In this document: one piece after another, positions 1-6,073 of the stretch | How the letters are laid out: the number at the start of each line of letters is the position of its first letter | Numbering within the stretch: position 1 is the stretch's first letter | NCBI GenBank assembly: GCA_030040755.1 | Contig: JASHTC010000198.1 | Span: 1 to 6,827 of the forward strand | Length of the DNA: 6,827 bases | From: Thermoplasmata archaeon | GTDB taxonomy: Archaea; Thermoplasmatota; Thermoplasmata; Lutacidiplasmatales; UBA184 | Direction of reading: 5' to 3' | Notes under the pieces: model-generated | Database searches by the model: none | The model's input: the letters and a program-made list of their open reading frames with translations, nothing else | What the model was told of the DNA's origin: nothing | Position numbers and translations under genes: made by a program

Positions 1-224
1 CGGTGGGGAAGGTTCACTGCCCGACCCTCCTGCTGGTGGGGGAGAACGACCCGACGATCCTGGCCATCAACCAGGAGACGCTCCGCCACCTGCCCGGACC
101 CAAGAAGCTGGTCGTGGTTCCGGGCGCCTCGCACCTCTTCGAGGAACCCGGCGCGCTCGAGCAGGTCGGGTCGGAGTCCCGGCGGTGGTTCGACCGCCAT
201 CTCGAGCACCCGCGACGGGTCTAG
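1..224 (+). CDS. Alpha/beta hydrolase, C-terminal fragment (5' end outside window)
   Basis: Only the last 73 or so residues of this protein are present; the reading frame is open from the left edge and ends at TAG 222-224. The visible part matches the end of an alpha/beta-hydrolase fold. A strand with PTLLLVGENDP carries the usual acidic catalytic residue (Asp about residue 16 of the fragment). A later strand, VVVPGASHLFEEPGAL, carries the catalytic histidine (about residue 44). The last helix (VGSESRRWFDRHL) is typical of this fold. The nucleophile elbow must lie upstream and cannot be checked. The GASHLFEEPGAL ending resembles dienelactone-hydrolase-like proteins, some of which are fused to a phosphoribosyltransferase domain, but that is recall, not proof. 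The substrate is unknown. The gene converges on the oxidoreductase operon and is probably unrelated to it. The GTG at position 3 is very unlikely to be the true start. Confidence 0.8.
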   Translation, partial: VGKVHCPTLLLVGENDPTILAINQETLRHLPGPKKLVVVPGASHLFEEPGALEQVGSESRRWFDRHLEHPRRV

Positions 225-240
225 GCGAGCGAGGAGAGAC

Positions 241-257
241 GGAGCCCGCCCGGCTCC
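241..257. terminator. Inverted repeat in convergent spacer (possible terminator hairpin)
   Basis: GGAGCC (241-246) pairs with GGCTCC (252-257) across a 5-base loop. It lies 16 bases after the hydrolase stop codon, in the spacer where two genes converge. There is no T-run on either strand, so a classical intrinsic terminator is not shown; the placement is the main argument. Confidence 0.3.
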
Positions 258-289
258 CCGGGGCGGCCGAGGGGGTGCGACCGCGCCGA

Positions 290-305
290 GAGCCCCGCGG
301 GGCTC
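290..305. terminator. Perfect 16-bp palindrome overlapping the beta-subunit stop codon
   Basis: GAGCCCCGCGGGGCTC is its own reverse complement and overlaps the first two positions of the beta-subunit stop codon (TGA, complement of 304-306). It would form a very stable hairpin at the 3' end of the operon mRNA and, on the other strand, at the end of hydrolase read-through. It shares the GAGCC/GGCTC arms with the hairpin at 241-257. No T-tract follows, so it may act in mRNA 3'-end stability rather than termination. Confidence 0.35.
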
Positions 306-1197
306 AGGCCGTTTCCTTCTCGAGGAGCAGGAGGTGCTCCCAGGCGCGGCGGACCTCCGCCTGCACCGCCTGGACGTCCTCGGGGGTGAAGTGGTGGAAT
401 CGGCCCTGGGCTCGGAGATAGTCGTCCACCGGCTTGAGCGCGCCGCCCTTCCGCGTGATGTGGTACTTGCCGTCCTCCACCTCGTAGAGCGGGAAGACAC
501 CGGAGTCCGTGGCCAGGCGGCCCAGCTCGATCGACTGCTCGGAGGAGTACTTCCATCCGGGGGGGCATGGGGTGAGGGCGTCGAGGAACCTCGGACCGGT
601 GAGGTCCCGGGCCTTCTCGACCTTCCGCACGAAGTCCTCGGGGAAGGCCGGGTTGATGGTGGCGGCGTAGGTCGGCCGGTGCGCGAGCACGATGCTCATG
701 ATGTCCTTCTTCGACTCGGGCTTGCCGCGCGAGCTCCCCTCGACCGGGGTCGTCGTGGTCCACGCCCCGAGCGGGGTCGCCCCGCTGCGCTGCACGCCGG
801 TGTTCATGTACCCCTCGTTGTCGTACATGACGTAGATCGCATTGGTCCGGCGCTCCAGCATCCCGCTGAGCGCCTGCAGCCCGATGTCGGCGGTCCCGCC
901 GTCCCCGGCGAACCCGACGACGTTCAGGTCCTTGTAGCCCAGCGCGTCCGCGGCGGCCCGGAGCCCCGAGAGGGAGGCCCCCGTCGCCTCGATCGGGTTG
1001 TCGAGCACCGAGACCCCGAGCGCGTTGGTGGGGTACGGGGTCGCGATGACGGTCCAGCAGCAGGCGGGGATGGAGACGACCGTCCGCGGGCCCAACCCCT
1101 TGAGCACGAGCCGCATGGTGAGCGCCGGTCCGCACCCCGGGCAGGCGGCGTGGCCGGAGTACATCAGTTCCTGGGCGGGCAGGGTGAGCTTAGCCAT
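304..1197 (-). CDS. porB: 2-oxoacid (pyruvate):ferredoxin oxidoreductase, beta subunit
   Basis: This is the thiamine-diphosphate subunit of a pyruvate-type ferredoxin oxidoreductase, which oxidatively decarboxylates a 2-oxo acid to acyl-CoA and CO2 and reduces ferredoxin in the cytoplasm. At 297 aa it has the usual PorB length. GHAACPGCG at residues 15-23 supplies Cys19 and Cys22. With Cys46 or Cys47 and Cys211 (TPCPPGW) these can provide the four ligands of the proximal [4Fe-4S] cluster known in this family. The thiamine-diphosphate/Mg motif is GDGG at 98-101, followed by Asn127 in YDNEGYMNTG. The stretch GVQRSGATP (134-142) is typical of pyruvate and branched-chain enzymes. The ATG at 1197 overlaps the alpha gene by 8 bases and has AGGAG upstream inside that gene, so the two are translationally linked. 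Substrate choice (pyruvate or branched-chain 2-oxo acid) cannot be settled from the sequence by eye. Confidence 0.93.
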   Translation of the reverse strand: MAKLTLPAQELMYSGHAACPGCGPALTMRLVLKGLGPRTVVSIPACCWTVIATPYPTNALGVSVLDNPIEATGASLSGLRAAADALGYKDLNVVGFAGDGGTADIGLQALSGMLERRTNAIYVMYDNEGYMNTGVQRSGATPLGAWTTTTPVEGSSRGKPESKKDIMSIVLAHRPTYAATINPAFPEDFVRKVEKARDLTGPRFLDALTPCPPGWKYSSEQSIELGRLATDSGVFPLYEVEDGKYHITRKGGALKPVDDYLRAQGRFHHFTPEDVQAVQAEVRRAWEHLLLLEKETA

Positions 1198-2374
1198 CGA
1201 TTTTCAACTCCTGTTGCTCTTCGAGGTCGATCCACCGGATGTCGGTCGGCTCTCCCGCGAGGAGGGCCCCGAACATGCGCCGGACCTCCCCGGGGGTCAC
1301 GTCCCGGCCGCCGATCCCCGCGAGGAAGCCGGAGACCGTCGGGTGACGCGGGCCCGCGTACAGCGCGGCTGCGACCTCGGTCGCGGCCGGGCCGGCCGCC
1401 CCGAACGTGTACGACCGGTCCATGACCCCGATCCGGTCGACGGTCGCGGCGAGGTCGCGTACCGCGTGGACGGGGAACGGCCGGAACATGCGCAGCTTGG
1501 CCAGTCCCACCTTCTTTCCCTCGGCGCGGAGCTCGTCCACGACCCCACGGGCGGTGGTCGCGGCCGTGCCCATCGTCAGGAGGATCGCGTCGGCGCCGTC
1601 GGTCCGGTAGGTCGATAGCGGGCCGCCGTGGGAGCGTCCGGTCAGGCGCTCGTACTCGGCCTCGACCGCCGCGAACGTCGCGGGCACGTTCTCCATCGCC
1701 CGGGCGACATCCCGCCGGAACTCGACGTAATGGTCGGGTCCCGTGAACGAGCCGAGCCGAGAGGCGACGCCCGGGAACAGCACGGCCCGAGCGTCCCGCG
1801 GGGGGAGGAACCGGTCCACGAGCTCTCCGCTCGGGACGTCGACCGGCTCGACCGTGTGGGAGAGGTAGAAGGCGTCCTCCGTGACCATGACCGGGAGACG
1901 GACCATCGGGTCCTCGGCCAGCCGGTAGGCCTCGAGGACCGTGTCGAGGACCTCCTGGTTGCTCTCGGCGTAGATCTGGACCCAGCCGGTATCCCGCTGG
2001 GCCATGGTGTCGGTGTGGTCGGCACCGATGTCCCACGGGGGCGCCACCGCCCGGTTGACCACGCCCATCACGATGGGCGCCCGCATGCCGGAGGCCCAGT
2101 GGAGCAGTTCGTGCATCAGCAAGAGGCCCTGGCTCGAGGTCGCCGTGTACGTCCGGGCGCCGAGCCCCGCGGCGCTGACGCAGACCTGGAGGGCGCTGTG
2201 CTCCGACTCGACCTTGATGTACTCCGCCTTCAGCTTCCCCAGCGCGACGAAATCCGCGAGCTTCTCGACGATGCTCGTCTGCGGCGTGATCGGGTAGGCG
2301 GAGACGACCTGGACCTTCGCCAGCAGCGCCGCGTACGACTGGGCATACGCACCGGACATCACGAGCCGCGTCAT
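1190..2374 (-). CDS. porA: 2-oxoacid (pyruvate):ferredoxin oxidoreductase, alpha subunit
   Basis: This 394-aa protein is the alpha subunit of the pyruvate-type ferredoxin oxidoreductase. It holds the domain that completes the thiamine-diphosphate active site together with the beta subunit. Family hallmarks are YPITPQT at residues 27-33, VESEHSA at 55-61, the TSSQG...MHELLHWASGMRAPIV block, and DHTDTMAQRDTGWVQIYAESNQE. The C-terminal part (GTAATTARGVVDELRAEGKKVG, then RPFP) is the usual transketolase-C-like domain II. The length is normal. The frame stays open upstream to 2626, but the homologous N-terminus (SGAYAQSYAALLA) begins right after the ATG at 2374. That ATG has AGGGGG 6 bases ahead and lies 10 bases after the gamma-delta stop, so this start is preferred; an ATG at 2359 is a weaker alternative. 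The gene is the middle member of the operon. Confidence 0.93.
   Translation of the reverse strand: MTRLVMSGAYAQSYAALLAKVQVVSAYPITPQTSIVEKLADFVALGKLKAEYIKVESEHSALQVCVSAAGLGARTYTATSSQGLLLMHELLHWASGMRAPIVMGVVNRAVAPPWDIGADHTDTMAQRDTGWVQIYAESNQEVLDTVLEAYRLAEDPMVRLPVMVTEDAFYLSHTVEPVDVPSGELVDRFLPPRDARAVLFPGVASRLGSFTGPDHYVEFRRDVARAMENVPATFAAVEAEYERLTGRSHGGPLSTYRTDGADAILLTMGTAATTARGVVDELRAEGKKVGLAKLRMFRPFPVHAVRDLAATVDRIGVMDRSYTFGAAGPAATEVAAALYAGPRHPTVSGFLAGIGGRDVTPGEVRRMFGALLAGEPTDIRWIDLEEQQELKIDG
1208..1212 (-). promoter_or_regulatory. Ribosome binding site of the beta subunit
   Basis: AGGAG on the - strand, 10 bases before the ATG at 1197, lying inside the 3' end of the alpha gene. It supports the overlapping start. 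Confidence 0.55.
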
Positions 2375-2380
2375 CGACGT

Positions 2381-2386
2381 CCCCCT
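2381..2386 (-). promoter_or_regulatory. Ribosome binding site of the alpha subunit
   Basis: AGGGGG on the - strand, 6 bases before the ATG at 2374. Its first two bases are the last two of the gamma-delta stop codon TAG, which suggests coupled translation and decides against the long upstream extension of the frame. Confidence 0.6.
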
Positions 2387-3239
2387 ACCCCTCCGCCACC
2401 ATCTCGATCGTCCCGGGCGGGCACTCCTCGGCGCAGATCCCGCATCCCTTGCAGTAGTCGAGGCGGACCACGGGGAAGCCGTTCGCGTCGAAGCCGATGG
2501 CGTCGTCCGGGCAGAACTTCCAGCAGAAGTTGCACCGCGTGCACTTCTCGAGGTGGATGACCGGCGTAAGGGTCCGCCACGCGGCGGTGTGGAGGGTGCT
2601 GCTCGGGGTCGTGGCGAGCGGCCCATCCGGCACGGTGATCAGGGGGGTCGGCCGGTGCGGGGGGGCGGGGGCGCCGTGCTCCATCGGCCCGGCCAGCCGG
2701 ACCGACGCAAAGCCGTCCGCGCTCGCCGTACGGTTCTCCTCGGGGCGGGCCGGGACGAACTGGTCGATGGCGCGCCCGACCGCGGCCAGGCTGACGACGC
2801 CCGCCGCCTTGGCGAGCGCGCCCAGGATGGCGGTGTTGACGATCGGGGTCGACGCCGTGCCGAGGCCGTGCGCGAGGGCGATCCGGGTCGCGTCGACCGT
2901 CGCCCGGCGGACCGAGGCGGGGGCGGCGATCTCCTCCGGAGGGAGCTTGGAGTTGACGAGGAGGAGCCCCCCGGCCTTGAGGCCATCCGTGACCGGGGTG
3001 GTCCGGAGCAGTCCGGGGTCCAGCACGACGACCACATCCGGGTGCTCGATCGACGTGCGGAGCTGGATCGGTCGGTCGTCCAGGCGGGCGAACGCCGTGA
3101 CCGGGGCGCCGCGACGCTCGACCCCGAAGAAGGGGAAGCTCTGGGGCTCGCGGCCATCCAGGAACGCGGCCTGCGCGAGGAGCTCCGAGGCGATCACGGC
3201 ACCCTGGCCCCCCCGACCATGGAAGCGAATCTCGATCAT
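2385..3239 (-). CDS. porGD: 2-oxoacid (pyruvate):ferredoxin oxidoreductase, fused gamma-delta subunit
   Basis: This 284-aa protein joins two subunits that are separate in many archaea. Residues 1 to about 185 are the gamma subunit, with the signature GRGGQG at 8-13 and [14 protein letters not shown], a segment conserved in the family. A Pro-rich linker (about 186-215) follows. Residues from about 217 to 284 form the delta subunit, a 2x[4Fe-4S] ferredoxin. Cluster cysteines are C233, C236, C239, C243 and C263, C266, C269, C273, both in CX2CX2CX3CP spacing. The delta part passes electrons from the alpha-beta site to external ferredoxin. The entry [21 protein letters not shown] matches the usual start of delta subunits. 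This is the first gene of the operon. The ATG at 3239 puts GRGGQG at the normal distance from the N-terminus; the ribosome binding site is weak (GGCGAG), and a TATA-like element lies 37-41 bases upstream. Confidence 0.93.
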
Positions 3240-3275
3240 CGTCGCTCGCCAGCCGGGAGAGCGCCGTTCGATGGG

Positions 3276-3280
3276 ATTAA
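3276..3280 (-). promoter_or_regulatory. TATA-like element of the oxidoreductase operon
   Basis: Read on the - strand this is TTAAT, an A+T island in very G+C-rich DNA. Its centre is 39 bases before the gamma-delta ATG at 3239. With the usual archaeal spacing of about 25 bases it would give a leader of roughly 13 bases. It lies 6 bases downstream (in this direction) of the shared dyad at 3287-3302. Weak on sequence alone, strengthened by the repeated geometry. Confidence 0.4.
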
Positions 3281-3286
3281 GGGCAA

Positions 3287-3302
3287 GTCAAGTCGACCTG
3301 AC
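3287..3302. promoter_or_regulatory. 16-bp imperfect dyad, probable operator shared by two divergent operons
   Basis: GTCAAGT CG ACCTGAC is an inverted repeat of 7-base arms with a 2-base centre and one mismatch. It lies midway in the divergent spacer, flanked at 6-7 bases by a TATA-like element on each side, so one bound dimer could act on both promoters. The same layout and half-sites recur at 6797-6812 (11 of 16 positions identical). The position just upstream of the TFB/TBP site would suit an activator, but repression is not excluded. Confidence 0.5.
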
Positions 3303-3309
3303 GCGCGAG

Positions 3310-3315
3310 ATTAAT
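3310..3315 (+). promoter_or_regulatory. TATA-like element of the aminotransferase-malic enzyme operon
   Basis: ATTAAT, centred about 28 bases before the ATG at 3341. That predicts transcription starting within a few bases of the start codon (leaderless or nearly so). It lies 7 bases after the dyad at 3287-3302. Confidence 0.4.
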
Positions 3316-3329
3316 GCCGACCGGCCGAT

Positions 3330-3336
3330 GGTGGAG
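3330..3336 (+). promoter_or_regulatory. Possible ribosome binding site of the aminotransferase
   Basis: GGTGGAG, 4 bases before the ATG at 3341. It supports that start over the in-frame ATG at 3314. It conflicts with a strictly leaderless transcript from the TATA-like element at 3310, since it would then be transcribed only partly or not at all. Confidence 0.35.
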
Positions 3337-3340
3337 TGCC

Positions 3341-4285
3341 ATGGTCGGAATACGTGCTCTCAAGAAGATCTGGCTGGACGGCCAGCTCGTCGATTGGAAC
3401 GCCGCCCAGGTCCACGTGCTGACCCACGGGCTGCATTACGGGTACGCGGTGTTCGAGGGGATCCGGTGCCATCGGACCTCGCACGGCTCGGCGATCTTCC
3501 GCCTCGACGAGCACCTCGACCGGTTCGTCAACAGCGCCAAGGTCTACCGCATGGCGCTGCCGTTCGGCGCGCCCGCGCTCAAAGAGGCCTGCATCGACCT
3601 GGTCCGGGCGAACGAGACCCCCGAGGCCTACCTGCGGCCGATCGCCTTCAGCGGGTACGGCGAGATGGGGCTCGACCCGACCCAGAGCACGGTGCAGGTC
3701 GCGGTCGCCATGTGGGAGTGGGGGGCCTACCTCGGCGCCGCCGGCGTCCAGCACGGGGTCCGAGCGACCGTCTCGAGCTGGGTGCGGATGGACTCCCGTT
3801 CGCTCCCCCCGCAGGCCAAATGCTCCGCCAACTACGCCAACTCGGCGCTGGCGAAGATGGAGGCCGTGAGCGGAGGCTACGACGAGGCGATCCTGCTCAA
3901 CGCCGCCGGCATGGTGGCGGAGGGCCCCGGCGAGAACATCTTCCGGGTGAAGAAGGGGGTCGTGAGCACGCCGCCCGCGAGCTCGGGGATCCTCCGCGGG
4001 GTGACCCGCGACTCGGTCATCCGGTTCGTCGCCGACGAGCACCTCGTCTTCCAGCGGACCGACTTCACCCGCGAGGAGCTCTTCTCCGCGGACGAGCTGT
4101 TCTACACGGGGACGGCGGCCGGGATCACGCCGATCCGGGAGGTCGACGGGCGGCCGATCGGCAACGGCGACTACCCGATCACCCGGCGCCTGCAAGAGCG
4201 GTACGAGGACGCCATCCACGGCCGGTCGGAGCGGTACTCGTCGTGGCTCACGTACGTGGACGAGGTCCATGCGGCGCGACCGTAG
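3341..4285 (+). CDS. ilvE: Branched-chain amino acid aminotransferase (PLP fold type IV)
   Basis: This 314-aa enzyme should transfer the amino group between glutamate and the 2-oxo acids of valine, leucine and isoleucine, the last step of their synthesis and the first of their breakdown. THGLHYGYAVFEGIR at 28-42 is the standard N-terminal signature. The PLP lysine is Lys160 in QAKCSANYANS. Glu194 in VAEGPGENIF is the residue that contacts the pyridine nitrogen. GILRGVTR (216-223) and GTAAGITP (257-264) bind the PLP phosphate. Arg99 sits where E. coli IlvE has its conserved Arg97. The length is typical. The frame continues upstream to an ATG at 3314, but the homologous start KKIWLDGQLVDW, a GGTGGAG ahead of 3341, and the TATA-like element overlapping 3314 all favour 3341. 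The stop is 26 bases before the malic enzyme gene, so the two are probably co-transcribed. A related type IV aminotransferase activity cannot be excluded. Confidence 0.92.
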   Translation: MVGIRALKKIWLDGQLVDWNAAQVHVLTHGLHYGYAVFEGIRCHRTSHGSAIFRLDEHLDRFVNSAKVYRMALPFGAPALKEACIDLVRANETPEAYLRPIAFSGYGEMGLDPTQSTVQVAVAMWEWGAYLGAAGVQHGVRATVSSWVRMDSRSLPPQAKCSANYANSALAKMEAVSGGYDEAILLNAAGMVAEGPGENIFRVKKGVVSTPPASSGILRGVTRDSVIRFVADEHLVFQRTDFTREELFSADELFYTGTAAGITPIREVDGRPIGNGDYPITRRLQERYEDAIHGRSERYSSWLTYVDEVHAARP

Positions 4286-4297
4286 TCGGCGGTCCGC

Positions 4298-4303
4298 GGG
4301 GAG
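4298..4303 (+). promoter_or_regulatory. Ribosome binding site of malic enzyme
   Basis: GGGGAG, 8 bases before the ATG at 4312, in the 26-base gap after the aminotransferase. No TATA-like stretch is visible in the gap, which fits co-transcription. Confidence 0.45.
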
Positions 4304-4311
4304 CCGTTAGC

Positions 4312-6015
4312 ATGGCCGCCTCGTACGCGCCGGTCCACGAAGGGCTGCTTCCGTTGCCCCACCTGCGCGGGATGGACCTGCTCGACACCCCCCTCCTCAA
4401 CAAGGGTACCGCCTTCTCTAACGAGGAGCGCACGGCCCTCAACCTGCACGGCCTCCTGCCTCCCCAGGTCGAGTCGCTGAAGGAGCAGGTCGGCCGCGCC
4501 TACCGAGCCTTCCAGCGGAAGAACGACGACCTCGAGCGCCACATCTTCCTGCGGGCGCTCCAGGACACGAACGAGGTCCTGTTCTACCGTCTCCTGCTCG
4601 ACCACATGGAGGAGATGATGCCGGTGGTGTACACCCCGGTCGTCGCCCTCGGATGCGAGGAGTTCAGCCACATCTACCGGCGACCCCGCGGTCTCTTCCT
4701 CCCGTACCCGCTCCGCGACAAGATCCCCCAGCTGTTGCAGAACCGCCCGAACCCCGAGGTCGACGTCATCGTCGTGACCGACGGGGAGCGGATCCTCGGG
4801 ATCGGCGACCAGGGGGCGGGGGGTCTGGGGATCCCGATCGGCAAGCTCTCCCTCTACACGCTGATCGGCGGAATCCGACCCGAACGCACGCTGCCGATCG
4901 CGCTCGACGTCGGGACCAACAACTCCCAGCGCCTGCGCGACCCCGAGTATCTCGGGTGGCGCCACGAGCGGGTCAAGGGGCCCGAGTACTACGAGTTCAT
5001 CGAGCGGTTCGTCGAGGCCGTCAAGGAGGTCCTCCCCCACACCTGCCTGCAGTGGGAGGATTTCTCCGCGGCGCACGCTCGGCCGATCCTGGAGCGGTAC
5101 CGGGACCAGCTGCTCACGTTCAACGACGACATCCAGGGGACCGCGGCGGTCGTCCTGGGCGTGATCCGGGGCGCGGTCCTCGTCGCGCACAGCTCGCTCA
5201 AGGACCAGACGGTCGCCATCCTCGGAGCGGGCTCGGCCGGGGTGGGGGTGGCGGACTACCTGCGCTCCGCGATGGTCGAGGAGGGGCTGTCCGATGCGGA
5301 GGCGCGGGGCCGATTCTGGCTGGTGAACTCCCACGGCCTCCTGCACTCCGGCCGCACCGACCTGAACGACGAGCAGCGGGTGTACGCCCAGCCGGCCGAG
5401 CACGTCGCCGACTGGCCCCGCGGCCCCGGGGACACGATTGGCCTGGCGGAGGTCGTCCACGAGGTCCATCCCACGATCCTGATCGGGCTGTCGACGCTGG
5501 GCGGCTCGTTCACCCAGGCGATCGTCCGCGACATGGCGAGCCATGTCCAGCGGCCGATCATCCTCCCGCTGTCGAACCCCACCGCCCGTTCGGAGGCCCG
5601 GCCCGAGGACCTGGTCTCCTGGACCGAAGGTCGGGCGCTGATCGCGACGGGCTCGCCGTTCCCGCCGGTGTACTTCGGGAACCGGACGTACCACATCGCG
5701 CAGTGCAACAACGTCTACGTCTTCCCGGCGCTCGGGCTCGGGCTGATCGCGAGCCGGGCCCGTCGGGTGACCGACGCGATGATCCTGGCCGCGGCCAAGA
5801 CCTTGGGCGAGCACGCCCCGGCCGCCAAGAACCCGGAGGGCCCGCTCCTTCCGTTGGTGCACGACCTGCGCTCGGTGGCGGTCGAGATCGCCCTCGCCGT
5901 GGGGCTCACGGCCCAGCGGGAGGGCGTCGCCCCCTCGACGCTCCCCCAAGAGCTCCGGGAGCGGATCGTCGCGAATCAGTGGACCCCGGCGTATCCGCAG
6001 TACACCCGGGAGTAG
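4312..6015 (+). CDS. maeA: Malic enzyme, long form (NAD-type, MaeA-like)
   Basis: This 567-aa enzyme oxidatively decarboxylates malate to pyruvate and CO2. It belongs to the long family shared by E. coli MaeA and eukaryotic malic enzymes. The N-terminal domain starts with LLNKGTAFSNEER (28-40) and LHGLLPP (45-51), family hallmarks. The catalytic tyrosine is Tyr107 in VVYTP, and the catalytic lysine is Lys178 in IPIGKLSLY; TDGERILGIGDQGAGG lies between. Metal ligands are Glu249 and Asp250 (QWEDF) and Asp273 (FNDDIQGT), with the same 23-residue spacing as in human ME2. The NAD(P) site has GAGSAG at 305-310. LSNPT (420-424) and QCNNVYVFPALGLG (from 464) complete the active site. All key residues are present and the length is normal. 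NAD+ is the likely cofactor by similarity to MaeA; this is not proven here. Its pyruvate product is the probable substrate of the divergently encoded ferredoxin oxidoreductase. Confidence 0.94.
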   Translation: MAASYAPVHEGLLPLPHLRGMDLLDTPLLNKGTAFSNEERTALNLHGLLPPQVESLKEQVGRAYRAFQRKNDDLERHIFLRALQDTNEVLFYRLLLDHMEEMMPVVYTPVVALGCEEFSHIYRRPRGLFLPYPLRDKIPQLLQNRPNPEVDVIVVTDGERILGIGDQGAGGLGIPIGKLSLYTLIGGIRPERTLPIALDVGTNNSQRLRDPEYLGWRHERVKGPEYYEFIERFVEAVKEVLPHTCLQWEDFSAAHARPILERYRDQLLTFNDDIQGTAAVVLGVIRGAVLVAHSSLKDQTVAILGAGSAGVGVADYLRSAMVEEGLSDAEARGRFWLVNSHGLLHSGRTDLNDEQRVYAQPAEHVADWPRGPGDTIGLAEVVHEVHPTILIGLSTLGGSFTQAIVRDMASHVQRPIILPLSNPTARSEARPEDLVSWTEGRALIATGSPFPPVYFGNRTYHIAQCNNVYVFPALGLGLIASRARRVTDAMILAAAKTLGEHAPAAKNPEGPLLPLVHDLRSVAVEIALAVGLTAQREGVAPSTLPQELRERIVANQWTPAYPQYTRE

Positions 6016-6067
6016 CCCGCGCGGGAACGGTGGCGGTCGCCAGGACCGACCCCGGCCGGACCGTCGG
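6016..6067. terminator. Cluster of small inverted repeats in convergent spacer
   Basis: Three dyads lie between two converging genes. CCCGCGCGGG (6016-6025) is a perfect palindrome directly after the malic enzyme stop. TGGCG-GT-CGCCA is at 6031-6042. CCGAC (6046-6050) pairs with GTCGG (6063-6067). None is followed by a T-run. They may help end or protect both transcripts, but such short dyads are common in DNA this rich in G+C. Confidence 0.25.
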
Positions 6068-6073
6068 CAGGTC

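Noticed and set aside
334..1425. A + strand reading frame of 363 codons opposite the beta subunit
   Set aside because: Same kind of composition-driven shadow; the opposite strand encodes a protein with all expected motifs.
2375..2626. N-terminal extension of the alpha subunit by 84 residues
   Set aside because: The extension is Arg/Ser-rich, overlaps the cysteine-rich end of the gamma-delta gene in another frame, and a good ribosome binding site precedes the ATG at 2374.
3292..3297. GTCGAC hexamer as a separate palindromic site
   Set aside because: It is simply the centre of the larger 16-bp dyad and does not extend as a palindrome of its own.
2497..6015. A + strand reading frame of 1172 codons spanning the divergent region and malic enzyme
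   Set aside because: Only its last 567 codons are the malic enzyme. The rest is antisense to the gamma-delta gene and out of frame with the aminotransferase. It stays open because stop codons are rare in such G+C-rich DNA.
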